The notes beneath the pieces were generated by a model. It saw only the letters and a list, made by a program, of their open reading frames with translations. It did not search any database and was not told the origin of the DNA. This document shows positions 27,589 through 35,594 of a DNA stretch of 64,000 bases, one piece after another. The translations under genes and the position numbers were made by a program. Origin of the DNA: Opitutaceae bacterium (lineage in GTDB: Bacteria > Verrucomicrobiota > Verrucomicrobiia > Opitutales > Opitutaceae); NCBI GenBank assembly GCA_016715765.1, contig JADJZJ010000004.1:47738-111737 (forward strand). Reading direction: 5' to 3'. Within the stretch, counting starts at the first letter, position 1. Each line of letters starts with the position of its first letter.

Positions 27589-28098
27589 TTGAGCAAAGCC
27601 TTCACCAACGAAGATGATGCCGGTGACGATCCGGTACTGCCGCGGCCGGTCTCCCTTCTCCCGCCGGGGGCGAGAAATTTCGTGACTGCCCGGGGGGCGG
27701 AGCAATTGCAGAGCGAACTGACACGCCTGTTGCAGGTCGTGCGCCCGCCGCTGGCCAGCCGGCCCGATGACTCGGACGCGAAGCGCGAATTGCAGGCGTT
27801 GGACCAGCAGATCTTTTATCTGCAGGCCAGCCAGCGCAGCGCCGAGGTCGTTAATCCCCCGCCACCGCCGCACGACACCGTGCTTTTCGGCGCCACCGTG
27901 ACGGTACGGGAAAACAACGGCACCGATTCCATTTACCGCATTGTCGGCGTGGACGAGGCCGATTTCGACCGCGGCTGGATCAGCTGGCTCTCCCCCATCG
28001 CCCGCGCCCTCGTCAACGCCAAGGTTGGACAACGCGTGTCGTTCAAGACACCGCGGGGGTTCTCCGATCTCGAGATCGTCAAGGTGGCCTACGAGTAG
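27589..28098 (+). CDS. greB: Transcript cleavage factor, GreA/GreB family
   Basis: A 169-residue protein beginning SKAFTNED, the GreB-type N-terminus (MSKAFTKE in E. coli). A coiled coil spans about 35-80 and the C-terminal FKBP-like domain ends VGQRVSFKTPRGFSDLEIVKV. It restarts backtracked RNA polymerase by stimulating cleavage of the nascent RNA. The only usable start is TTG 27589, because a stop lies seven codons upstream in frame. The coiled-coil region is shorter and more Pro-rich than in E. coli GreB. Confidence 0.87.
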   Translation: MSKAFTNEDDAGDDPVLPRPVSLLPPGARNFVTARGAEQLQSELTRLLQVVRPPLASRPDDSDAKRELQALDQQIFYLQASQRSAEVVNPPPPPHDTVLFGATVTVRENNGTDSIYRIVGVDEADFDRGWISWLSPIARALVNAKVGQRVSFKTPRGFSDLEIVKVAYE

Positions 28099-28122
28099 GG
28101 GCGCAGCGAGTGGTTCGCTTAC

Positions 28123-28184
28123 TGTAGGAGCGGCTTTATGCCGCGATTGGGAGCGCAAACTCGCGGCATAAAGCCGCTCCTACA
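28123..28184. repeat. Palindromic repeat, GCGGCATAAAGCCGCTCC family, copy 3
   Basis: Inverted repeat with the same arms as 22596-22657 and a centre of about 13 bases (TGGGAGCGCAAAC), placed between the convergent greB and beta-propeller genes. Confidence 0.9.
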
Positions 28185-28211
28185 ATTGGCCTTCGGCGAG
28201 CGGTGCATTCC

Positions 28212-29171
28212 TCACACCCGCTCCAGCTTCAACGGATAGGTCCCGCCGGAACTGGCCTGGGCGACGTAGAGGCTGCTGTCGCTCTCGTCCACGACGACGT
28301 CGTGGGGATGCAGGAAAACTTCCTCCTGATGCGCCATCTTTTCCAGATGACCATCCCGGTCGTAGCGCGGGGACGTGCCGGCGATATTCGACACGACCCG
28401 CAGGTCCGCCGTCATGACCGAAACATAACCATGGCTGTCGAAATCCTCCGGCCAGTTGTCGCCGATGTGCGGACAAAAATAGTGTCCCTGATGCAGGTGC
28501 AGCATGCGGGGATTGCCCCCCGGCATTTCCACGCGCTGCAGTTTCCCGCCGTTGGTTGAAAGCCTCAGCAGATGCTGCTGGTCGCACATGGCGATGAGCA
28601 GAGTCGGATCGTTCCCCGCGGTGACCTCCATGACTCCGCCATGCGGACCCCAATGGCCGATCCCGCCCTCGGCTCCGCCCAAAATGGCCTTGAATGCCCC
28701 GTCGGCCCCGTAGTGCAGGATGTAATCCCGACCGTAGCCATCGAGGACGAAGAAGCCGCCATCGGGATGGTGCAGGGTCCACGAGGGCATGTAATCGGCC
28801 GCCTTCGCATACTTGCCCGTGTGTTCGGGCCAACCCCACTCCTGCAACACCCGGCCGTCGAGCGTGGTCTTGCGCACGCGGTTCGTCAGCGTGCAGGTCA
28901 TGAAAAGCACCTGCCGATTCCGCTCCGTGACAATGGTCAGCCCGTGCGCCCCCGGCAGATCCGTGCCCCACTTGGACACCAGCCGGCCCGCCCGGTCGTA
29001 CACGATGACGTTGTTGGCCGTGTGATCCGTCAGCAGGATGAGGTGCCCCTCTCGGTCCTGCACGATGGCATTGCAGTTCTTCACCGGCGTGGACGCGTCG
29101 AGCACGCCCCAGCCGGGGACCGGACGATAGCGAAAATCACCCTGGCCCAGAACCGTCCCCGATGGATTCAT
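28212..29171 (-). CDS. 6-bladed beta-propeller protein (NHL-like repeats)
   Basis: A 319-residue protein with repeats of the type GHLILLTDHTANNVIVYDRAG and HPDGGFFVLDGYGRDYILHYGADG, a pattern of NHL/peptidyl-amidating-type beta-propellers (DGYGRDYI, HPHDVVVDESDSSLYVAQ). There is no signal peptide, so it is probably cytoplasmic or anchored indirectly. Function unknown. It may bind sugars or peptides. It is 4 bases downstream of the YqeY gene, so the two are co-transcribed. Confidence 0.8.
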   Translation of the reverse strand: MNPSGTVLGQGDFRYRPVPGWGVLDASTPVKNCNAIVQDREGHLILLTDHTANNVIVYDRAGRLVSKWGTDLPGAHGLTIVTERNRQVLFMTCTLTNRVRKTTLDGRVLQEWGWPEHTGKYAKAADYMPSWTLHHPDGGFFVLDGYGRDYILHYGADGAFKAILGGAEGGIGHWGPHGGVMEVTAGNDPTLLIAMCDQQHLLRLSTNGGKLQRVEMPGGNPRMLHLHQGHYFCPHIGDNWPEDFDSHGYVSVMTADLRVVSNIAGTSPRYDRDGHLEKMAHQEEVFLHPHDVVVDESDSSLYVAQASSGGTYPLKLERV

Positions 29172-29175
29172 CCGT

Positions 29176-29625
29176 TCAGGGCAGCTTGGCCTGCACCAGC
29201 TTGCTCACCTGGCCGAAATCAATGAGCCCGGCCTCGGGCAGCTTCTTCAGCGCGCCAATGACCTTGCCCATCTCCTTTTTGCTCTGAGCGCCGGTTTCGG
29301 CGATCGCCGCGGTGATCAGCGCCTCGAGCTTCGCGGCATCCAGGCCCTGCGGCAGGTATTTTTCCAGAATGCGGATTTCGTTCTCGTTGGCGGCGACGAG
29401 GTCGGCACGGCCGCCACGCTCAAACTCCACCTTGGCATCGGCTAGATTCTTGACCGCCTTGCGCAAGGTCGTGACGACCAGGGCTTCCTCGATCGGCTTG
29501 TTCAGATCCATGGCGGCGCGCTGGATGGCGGCGTCAACGGTGCGGAGACTCGTGGCCGTCACGCTGTCGCGGGCCTTCATGGCAGTGACGATATCGGCGC
29601 GGAGCATTTCGTAGGTCGTGGGCAT
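29176..29625 (-). CDS. GatB/YqeY domain protein
   Basis: A 149-residue protein with the YqeY pattern: MLRADIVTAMKARDSVTATSLRTVDAAIQ at the start, FERGGRADLVAANENEIRILEKYLP in the middle and SKKEMGKVIGALKKL near the end. YqeY is the stand-alone relative of the tRNA-binding tail of GatB. Binding to tRNA or an amidotransferase-like role is suspected but not shown. ATG 29625 is chosen by homology. It precedes the beta-propeller gene. Confidence 0.9.
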   Translation of the reverse strand: MPTTYEMLRADIVTAMKARDSVTATSLRTVDAAIQRAAMDLNKPIEEALVVTTLRKAVKNLADAKVEFERGGRADLVAANENEIRILEKYLPQGLDAAKLEALITAAIAETGAQSKKEMGKVIGALKKLPEAGLIDFGQVSKLVQAKLP

Positions 29626-29690
29626 AGCGGAAGCGTAGCGTGTGCAGTCACCGCAAGGTGTCGAGCCGGCAGACGGTGCGGATATTGGGT

Positions 29691-29853
29691 TGCAGGGCGG
29701 GGTCTCCGAACCCCGCCTGGGAGCGCGACCGCCCTCGGTCGCAATCATTCGCAAACCCCAATGCCGGATAAAGAGAAAGATTATGAGAACGAGAAAGATT
29801 AGATTCCAGCGCGGCGATGGAGGGAAGGCGGGGTTCGGAGACCCCGCCCTACA
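29691..29853. repeat. Modular composite repeat, full-length copy 2
   Basis: A 163-base unit with outer arm TGCAGGGCGGGGTCTCCG, inner hairpin GCGACCGCCCTCGGTCGC, purine spacer GATAAAGAGAAAGATTATG and closing arm GGGTTCGGAGACCCCGCCCT. Same module order as 10282-10467 but without the extra CCTCCGTAGG block. It lies between the YqeY and alkylation-repair genes. Confidence 0.9.
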
Positions 29854-29932
29854 TCAGGCATCAGCAAAATAATATAAATTGCCCCGAAATTATCCGGACG
29901 ACACACGCCCGCGGTCGTGCTACCTTGGGTCC

Positions 29933-31402
29933 ATGCGAATGAGTCATGCCCGGATGTATGAGCGGCTGCTGGCCGGAGATGCGGATTACAACGGCCGCTT
30001 CTTCACCGGCGTCCTCACGACCGGCATCTACTGCCTGCCCTCCTGCAAGGCGCGCAAACCCAAGTCGGAAAACGTCCGCTTCTTCCCCAGTTGCGAGGCG
30101 GCCCGCAACGCGGGGTTGCGGGCCTGCAAGAAATGCCACCCCGACGATTACGCCCGCGGCGCCGATCCGGTGCTTGAAACCATCGAGACCGTCGTGAACG
30201 AGGTCCGGGCCGATCCCGCGGCCTTTGCCGATGCCCGGGCCGTGGTGCGCCGTTCCGGGTTCGGCGTGACCCGGGCCTTCGAGCTTTTCCGCCAGCACTA
30301 TCACTCCACGCCCGCCGACCTCCTGCTGCGGGCCCGCATTGATGCAGCCAAGCGGCAGTTGCTGGGCACAAATGCATCGGCGGCCGACATCGCCTTCGCC
30401 GCCGGCTTTGAAAGCCTCTCGGCCTTTCATGAGAACTTCCTCCGGCTCAACGGGCTGACCCCGTCCGCCTACCGTGACCTCGCCACCGGACACACGTTCA
30501 GCATCAGCCTCCCGAAGGACTACCCCCTGCCCTTCCTGCGCCGGGCTTTGAGCCGCGACGTGCACAGCCTAACCGAGAAGTTGGAGGGCGACACGTACAC
30601 CAGTGCCGTGCACCTCAACAGCGAACCCACCTTGCTGCGCCTTCACCTGTCAGCCGCAAGCATCGTAGCCGAAGTCCTGGGAGCGTGGGCGGCCCGCCCG
30701 CAAACCTCCCTGAATGCGGGCGGGCCGCCCGCGCTCCCACAAGTCCATGCCCTTGTCATCGGTCTCCTCGGCCTCGACCAGGATGCCGCCGCCTTCGCCC
30801 GCCTCGCGCACAAACTTGGTCTCGCCCGGCTCGTCGCCGGCCGGCCGGGTCTGCGGCTCAGCCAGGTGTCCACGGTGTTTGACGGCCTCCTCTGGTCCAT
30901 CATCGGCCAGCAGATCAATTTCCCCTTCGCCTGCCTCCTGCGGCGGCGACTGGTCGAGCGCGCCGGCACGCCCTTGGCCGACGGCCTGTATGCCCCGCCC
31001 TTCCCGGCGGCGGTGGCCGCACTTGAGCCCGCCGACCTGCGTGCCCTGCAATTTTCACGACAGAAGGCCGACTACGTCATCGCGACCGCCCGTCTGGTCG
31101 TTGAAGGCAAACTCGACCTCACCGCCCTGCGCACGATGTCGGCCACGCGCGCCGAGCGCACTTTGCTGGCGATTCACGGGCTTGGTCCATGGTCGGTCAA
31201 CTACCTCATGATGCGCGCGTTGGGCTTCGCGGATTGCGTGCCGCTCGGTGACACGGGCGTGACCAGCGGCCTGCAGACGCTGCTCAAATTGGACCCGCGA
31301 CCGGACGTCGACGCCACCCGCCGGCTGATGGCCGTCTTTTCGCCCTACCGCAGCCTCGCTACGGCGCATCTTTGGCAATTCAATCAACCCTCACCCACAT
31401 GA
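29933..31402 (+). CDS. Ada-like N-terminal domain / AraC HTH / AlkA DNA glycosylase fusion
   Basis: A 489-residue protein in three parts. The Ada zinc domain has Cys34, Cys38, Cys65 and Cys68 in GIYCLPSCKARKP and LRACKKCHPDD, so methylphosphotriester transfer to Cys38 is likely. An AraC-type HTH spans about 90-165 (AFAAGFESLSAFHENFLRLN). The C-terminal HhH-GPD glycosylase has IHGLGPWSVNYLMMRALG and a likely catalytic Asp in LGDTGV. It would sense and excise alkylated bases. It lacks the methyltransferase domain, which the next gene provides. A palindromic repeat adds about 22 residues in frame (249-270). Confidence 0.9.
   Translation: MRMSHARMYERLLAGDADYNGRFFTGVLTTGIYCLPSCKARKPKSENVRFFPSCEAARNAGLRACKKCHPDDYARGADPVLETIETVVNEVRADPAAFADARAVVRRSGFGVTRAFELFRQHYHSTPADLLLRARIDAAKRQLLGTNASAADIAFAAGFESLSAFHENFLRLNGLTPSAYRDLATGHTFSISLPKDYPLPFLRRALSRDVHSLTEKLEGDTYTSAVHLNSEPTLLRLHLSAASIVAEVLGAWAARPQTSLNAGGPPALPQVHALVIGLLGLDQDAAAFARLAHKLGLARLVAGRPGLRLSQVSTVFDGLLWSIIGQQINFPFACLLRRRLVERAGTPLADGLYAPPFPAAVAALEPADLRALQFSRQKADYVIATARLVVEGKLDLTALRTMSATRAERTLLAIHGLGPWSVNYLMMRALGFADCVPLGDTGVTSGLQTLLKLDPRPDVDATRRLMAVFSPYRSLATAHLWQFNQPSPT
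30678..30742. repeat. Palindromic repeat lying in frame inside the alkA-type gene
   Basis: Inverted repeat with arms TGGGAGCGTGGGCGGCCCGC and GCGGGCCGCCCGCGCTCCCA around a centre of about 15 bases. It codes for GAWAARPQTSLNAGGPPALPQ without breaking the frame, at the border between the HTH and glycosylase parts, where an insert is tolerated. Confidence 0.85.
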
Positions 31403-32031
31403 GACAGATCTACGATACCTTCACCACCCCCCTGGGCGAATTCTCCGTCGCGTTGAACGCCAACGGCGCCGTCATCGCCACCGCCTTCGGCGACCTGCCG
31501 GAATTGCGGACGCGTTTTTCCGCCGACGAATTGGTCCGCGATGCCACCCGCGTCGCCCCCGTCCGCCGCGAAATCGAGGAATACTTTGCCGGCACGCGTC
31601 AGGAATTCACCGTGAAGCTGCTGCCTTGCGGCACGCCATTCCAGCAGAAGGTCTGGACGGCACTGCAAAAAATCCCATTTGGCGAATCGCGCACTTATGG
31701 CCAACTCGCCGCCACCATCGGCAATCCTGACGCCGCCCGGGCGGTCGGCCGCGCCAATGCCACCAATCCCGTGTGCCTCCTCATCCCCTGCCACCGCGTG
31801 ATCGGCGGCGACGGCTCGCTCACCGGCTATGCGTTCGGCGAGAAGATCAAGTTCGCGCTGCTGGAGCACGAGAAGAAATACCATCAGACAGCAGCCCGAA
31901 GTTGCGCGGATGTTAGGCGGTCTCTGAACCCCGCCCGGGAAGCGCGCATCCAGCCTGCCGGCTGCAGGCGGGCGAAGAAGGGACCTCGGTCGCAATCTCC
32001 TGCAAACTTCGAGGCAAGAGAAAGAGTATGA
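31399..32031 (+). CDS. ogt: Methylated-DNA-[protein]-cysteine S-methyltransferase with repeat-derived C-terminal tail
   Basis: A 210-residue protein. The family core is complete: FGESRTYGQLAATIG, the HTH arginine finger in RAVGRANATNPV and the active-site motif LLIPCHRVIGGDGSLTGY with the acceptor Cys. It removes O6-methylguanine and O4-methylthymine lesions. The ATG overlaps the upstream stop (ATGA), so it is co-translated with the Ada/AlkA fusion. The core should end near residue 170. The last ~40 residues and the stop lie in the composite repeat starting at 31911. Confidence 0.93.
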   Translation: MRQIYDTFTTPLGEFSVALNANGAVIATAFGDLPELRTRFSADELVRDATRVAPVRREIEEYFAGTRQEFTVKLLPCGTPFQQKVWTALQKIPFGESRTYGQLAATIGNPDAARAVGRANATNPVCLLIPCHRVIGGDGSLTGYAFGEKIKFALLEHEKKYHQTAARSCADVRRSLNPAREARIQPAGCRRAKKGPRSQSPANFEARERV

Positions 32032-32103
32032 TTAAGGGAACGAGAAAGTTCTTCACGCGGGACCGGCAGGCGGGGTTCGAAGGCCGGCTGAGCCGGCACT
32101 ACA
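31911..32103. repeat. Diverged modular composite repeat overlapping the end of ogt
   Basis: Modules in the usual order: TGTTAGGCGGTCTCTGAACC arm, GC-rich block ending CTCGGTCGCAATC, purine spacer GAGGCAAGAGAAAGAG and GGAACGAGAAAG, then the closing GGCGGGGTTCG. Pairing of the arms is eroded, so it looks older than 29691-29853. It includes the stop codon of ogt and ends 15 bases before trpF. Confidence 0.75.
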
Positions 32104-32117
32104 GCGACCGATTCAGC

Positions 32118-32768
32118 TCACTCCCGGTGCACCGCGAGATTGGCCACCAACCGCCGCAGCTTCGCGGCATCCTTTACGCCCGGGGCGGATTCGACGCCGC
32201 TGTTCACATCGACAAACCTCGCGCCACTCCGCGTGACGGCCACCGCGATATTATCGGGATTCAAGCCGCCCGCCAGGATCCAGGTCTTGTCCTCATGCCG
32301 CAGCGCATGGCGGGCGAATTTCGCCCAATCCCCTGTTTTGCCGGATCCGCCGAAGCCGCCGGCATGAAACGTATCGAGCATGAAAGTTTCCGCGAACGGC
32401 AGCAAAGCCGCCGGCATATCGTCCGCCGGCGGCAGCTTCGGCGCGAGCCAGAGTCGGGACACGCCCACGGTCTCGGCCCAGCTGCCCACGACGGCCGCCG
32501 CCGTCTCGAGGGGAAAATGCACCTGGAAGCGGTCGAACCCCGCCGCCGCCGCCGCCGCCAGTTCCGCTGCGGTTGGCGAGACGATGATGGCCACCTTTTC
32601 GAGCGCCGGCAGCCGGGCGGAGAATGCCTTGTACTGCTCCAGCGGGAGATACCGCGGCGACGGCGGATACAGGTTGAATCCAATAAAATCCGCCCCGCTG
32701 TCGGCGGCGGACTGCGCATCGGCCACGGTGGTGAGGCCGCAGACCTTCAATGTGATGCCGGCGATCAT
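32118..32768 (-). CDS. trpF: Phosphoribosylanthranilate isomerase
   Basis: A 216-residue TIM barrel that opens phosphoribosylanthranilate to CdRP in tryptophan synthesis. The catalytic Cys10 is in KVCGLTT, the general acid Asp is in MLDTFHAGGFGGSGKTGDW and the phosphate site in LAGGLNPDN and DVNSGVE. It follows pfk by four bases on the same strand, an unusual pairing. No other trp gene is in the window. Confidence 0.95.
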   Translation of the reverse strand: MIAGITLKVCGLTTVADAQSAADSGADFIGFNLYPPSPRYLPLEQYKAFSARLPALEKVAIIVSPTAAELAAAAAAGFDRFQVHFPLETAAAVVGSWAETVGVSRLWLAPKLPPADDMPAALLPFAETFMLDTFHAGGFGGSGKTGDWAKFARHALRHEDKTWILAGGLNPDNIAVAVTRSGARFVDVNSGVESAPGVKDAAKLRRLVANLAVHRE

Positions 32769-32772
32769 GGCA

Positions 32773-33927
32773 TCAAAACTCAGCCCTCAACGTCGCCCAT
32801 GCACGTTTCCACGAGACGCGCCGTGCGGATCCACGGATGATCGATGGGCACAAGGCGCTTGGAACTGGCCGCCTTGGCGAGGGGATGGGCACGCACTCGT
32901 TGCCCTTGATGCCCACCATCACGTTGTAGCGGTGATGCGCCAGCAACTCGCCGGCCTTGGTTCCGAGACGGGTGCAGAGCAAACGGTCGAACGCGCTCGG
33001 CGGTCCACCGCGCTGCACATGGCCGAGCGAGGTGACCCGGGCCTCCACGCCGGTGATCTGCTGCAGGCGCCGGGCCAGCCGGCTCGCCACCGGTTCCTGC
33101 ACGAGATGGATTTCCCCTTCGGTCTTGCTGCGGATGGTGTGGGCAAACGTCACCTCCGTATCGGGCTTCCTGCCCTTCGCGATGGCCCGCGCCCGGGCCT
33201 TGGCCTGCTCAACCGTGACGATCCCCTCGGCCGCCGCGATGATGGAGAAGCGCTTCCCGGACCGCTGCCGGCGCTGGAGGCTTTGGGCCACGACCTCGAG
33301 ATCATAGGGCAACTCGGGAATCAAAATCACGTCGGCGCCCCCGGCGATCCCGGCGCCCAGGCACAGCCAGCCGGCGGAGTGGCCCATGATTTCACAGACA
33401 ATGATCCGGTGATGGCTGGTGGCGGTCGTGTGCAGACGGTCTATGGCCTCCGTGGCGATCGACATGGCGGAGTCAAAGCCGAAGGTGATGTCGGTCTCGG
33501 CGACATCGTTGTCGATGGTCTTGGGCAGCGTGAGGACGTTGATGCCGCCCTTTTCGTGGAGCCGCAGCGCGTTCTTCTGCGTGCCGTTGCCGCCGAGGCA
33601 GACCAGGCAGTCGAGGTTGAGTTTCCGGTAATTGCTCACGGCCACCTCGGTCATGTCCATGACCTGGCCGCCCATCGGCATCTTGTGCGGCTTGTCCCGG
33701 CTGCTGCCGAGAAATGTGCCGCCCTGCGCGAGGATACCGCTGACCAGGGGATTATCGATCGGAGTGCAGCGGTTTTCCACCAACCCGCGAAACCCGTCAT
33801 GGATGCCGATGACCTTGATGCCATGGTGCATCGCGGCCTTGGCAACGCCGCGAATGACGGCGTTCAGTCCCGGACAATCGCCGCCCGCCGTGAGGATGCC
33901 AATCGTGCCGCTGGATTTACGTGCCAT
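32773..33927 (-). CDS. 6-phosphofructokinase, C-terminus altered by an apparent frameshift
   Basis: A 384-residue PFKA-type enzyme. Substrate motifs are GGDCPGLN (15-22), GGNGTQ (112-117) and PKTIDND (135-141), with RGGPPSAFDR near the end. Gly at position 114 is ATP-like, while the Lys of PKTIDND is typical of PPi enzymes, so the phosphate donor is uncertain. The last ~25 residues do not look like a PFK end. Adding one G to the G4 run at 32881-32884 restores PLAKAASSKRLVPIDHPW and a stop at 32780. Homologues should settle whether the frameshift is real. Confidence 0.9.
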   Translation of the reverse strand: MARKSSGTIGILTAGGDCPGLNAVIRGVAKAAMHHGIKVIGIHDGFRGLVENRCTPIDNPLVSGILAQGGTFLGSSRDKPHKMPMGGQVMDMTEVAVSNYRKLNLDCLVCLGGNGTQKNALRLHEKGGINVLTLPKTIDNDVAETDITFGFDSAMSIATEAIDRLHTTATSHHRIIVCEIMGHSAGWLCLGAGIAGGADVILIPELPYDLEVVAQSLQRRQRSGKRFSIIAAAEGIVTVEQAKARARAIAKGRKPDTEVTFAHTIRSKTEGEIHLVQEPVASRLARRLQQITGVEARVTSLGHVQRGGPPSAFDRLLCTRLGTKAGELLAHHRYNVMVGIKGNECVPIPSPRRPVPSALCPSIIRGSARRVSWKRAWATLRAEF

Positions 33928-34004
33928 GGTTCAGAAGTGACAGCAAACCGCCCCGATGCCGAGCCTGACTTTGTGACGAAAGTGTCACACGGGCGGCAGT
34001 TTCA

Positions 34005-34031
34005 AGGTAGCTACGAGCGTGAGCGAGTGGA
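34005..34031. repeat. Single arm, CGAGCGTGAGCGAGTGG family
   Basis: GTAGCTACGAGCGTGAGCG is identical to one arm of 20825-20899, and it is followed by text of the type CAGATCGGAGATGGGAGATCGC that also flanks that element. The second arm is decayed, with only TCGCTCACGCTCGAAGG left at about 34140. Confidence 0.7.
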
Positions 34032-34190
34032 AGTTTCGCAGATGGCAGATCGGAGATGGGAGATCGCGTGCAGATTCGAAATCCGAACTGCCGGCTTCAG
34101 CCCTTGGAATTAAGAACTATCGATCCGCGACCCCAGCTGATCGCTCACGCTCGAAGGTCTATACGAATCTTCGAACCGCGGCGTCCCGAC

Positions 34191-35291
34191 TCATCCCGCG
34201 AACGAATTGATCGACTCGATCACATGCGCCACCTGCGCATCGGTGAGCTCCGGAAAGATCGGCAGGCTGACACAGGAGTCGCTGATGCGCTCCGCCACCG
34301 GGAAGGTGCCACGGCCCTGCCCAAGGTCGGCATAGCATTTCTGCAGGTGCAGCGGCACCGGGTAAATGAGGTCGGTGCCCACGTCCTGCCTGGTCAGATG
34401 CTCGCGCAAGGCATCGCGGCGGGGATGGCGGAGGGTGAACTGGTGGAACACCGACTTCCCGTAGGCGGGTTGGGCAGGCAGCAGCACGCCGGTCAGCTTG
34501 ATGCCGGAGAGGTACGCGGCCGCGATGGCCTGACGGCGGGCGGTCCAGGCGGCGAGGTGCGGGAGCTTCACGTTGAGCAACGCGCCCTGAAATCCGTCCA
34601 TCCGGAAATTGCCGCCGATGATGTCGTGGTAATAGCGACGGTCCGAACCGTGCACCCGGATGTGCCGCGCCCGGGTCTGCAGTTCCTCGCGACGGGAAAC
34701 AAACGCGCCACCCTCGCCGCAGCCGCCGAGGTTCTTGGTGGGATAAAAGCTGAAGGTGCCGGCGTCGCCGAGCAGGCCGACCGGCGTGCCCTGATAGCGT
34801 GCGCCCACGGCCTGGGCGCAGTCCTCGATGACGAACAGATTGTGCTGCTTCGCCACGGCCATGATTTCATTCATCCGGGCCGGCTGACCGAACAGATGCA
34901 CCACAATGATGCCCTTGGTCTTCGGGGTGATGGCGGCGGCAATCTTCGCCGGATCCAGGTTGTAGGTGTCCTCCTCGACATCGGCAAAGACCGGCTTGGC
35001 GCCGACGTAGCTGATGCCCCAGGCGGAGGAGATGAAGGTGAACGGGGTCGTGATGACCTCATCGCCGGGACCGAAGCCGGCCAGCATGCAGGCCACGTGC
35101 AATGGCGCGGTGCCGCTGTTCATCCCGAGGGCGCGCGGATAGCCGAGCGTGGCGGCGAAGTTTTTCTCGAATTCCTCCACATCCTTGCCGAGGCAAAACC
35201 GCGTGGCGTCGTAGGTGGCGGTGAGCGCCGCCAGGGCTTCGGTCCGGATGGCCTTGTGCTGGAGGCCGAGGTCGAGGAACGGGACTTTCAT
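34191..35291 (-). CDS. DegT/DnrJ/EryC1/StrS family aminotransferase
   Basis: A 366-residue PLP enzyme of the sugar aminotransferase family. It begins VPFLDLGLQHKAI, with GMNSGTAPLHVACMLAG near 57, VIEDCAQAVGARYQG in the middle and FSFYPTKNLGGCGEGG with the Schiff-base Lys. The product is an amino sugar for cell-surface glycans, but which keto-sugar is used cannot be told. No other glycan biosynthesis gene flanks it in the window. Confidence 0.92.
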   Translation of the reverse strand: MKVPFLDLGLQHKAIRTEALAALTATYDATRFCLGKDVEEFEKNFAATLGYPRALGMNSGTAPLHVACMLAGFGPGDEVITTPFTFISSAWGISYVGAKPVFADVEEDTYNLDPAKIAAAITPKTKGIIVVHLFGQPARMNEIMAVAKQHNLFVIEDCAQAVGARYQGTPVGLLGDAGTFSFYPTKNLGGCGEGGAFVSRREELQTRARHIRVHGSDRRYYHDIIGGNFRMDGFQGALLNVKLPHLAAWTARRQAIAAAYLSGIKLTGVLLPAQPAYGKSVFHQFTLRHPRRDALREHLTRQDVGTDLIYPVPLHLQKCYADLGQGRGTFPVAERISDSCVSLPIFPELTDAQVAHVIESINSFAG

Positions 35292-35342
35292 GTTGCCATG
35301 ATGTTACGGGAACTTGCGGCAGCTCAAAAGGGATTCCGCACC

Positions 35343-35398
35343 TGTAGGTCAGCGCGCTTGCGCGCGCCCGAACCGGGCCCGCGAGCGGGCTGCCTACC
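35343..35398. repeat. Palindromic repeat, GTAGGTCAGCGCGC...GCTGCCTACC
   Basis: A 56-base GC-rich repeat with internal alternating GCGCGCTTGCGCGCGC and GGCCCGCGAGCGGGC hairpins and short outer arms. Together with the next element it fills the 303-base gap 35292-35594. Confidence 0.65.
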
Positions 35399-35425
35399 GC
35401 GACGCCAATGGTCGGCGCATCTCAA

Positions 35426-35587
35426 TGTAGGGCGGGGATTCCGATCCCCGCCTCCGGGCCGCCGACGCTGGAATCCAATCTTTCTCGTTCTCTTTATCTT
35501 TCTCTTTCTCGGCTCGGATAAGTGGGCGCACGATTGCGACCGAGGGCGGTCGCGCTCCCAGGCGGGGTTCGGAGACCCCGCCCTACA
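35426..35587. repeat. Modular composite repeat, inverted full-length copy
   Basis: The same modules as 29691-29853 in the opposite orientation: TGTAGGGCGGGGATTCCG arm, spacer TTTCTCGTTCTCTTTATC, then the inner hairpin GCGACCGAGGGCGGTCGC, the purine-pyrimidine mirror and the closing arm. It ends seven bases before the hemCD stop. Confidence 0.9.
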
Positions 35588-35594
35588 AACTGAT

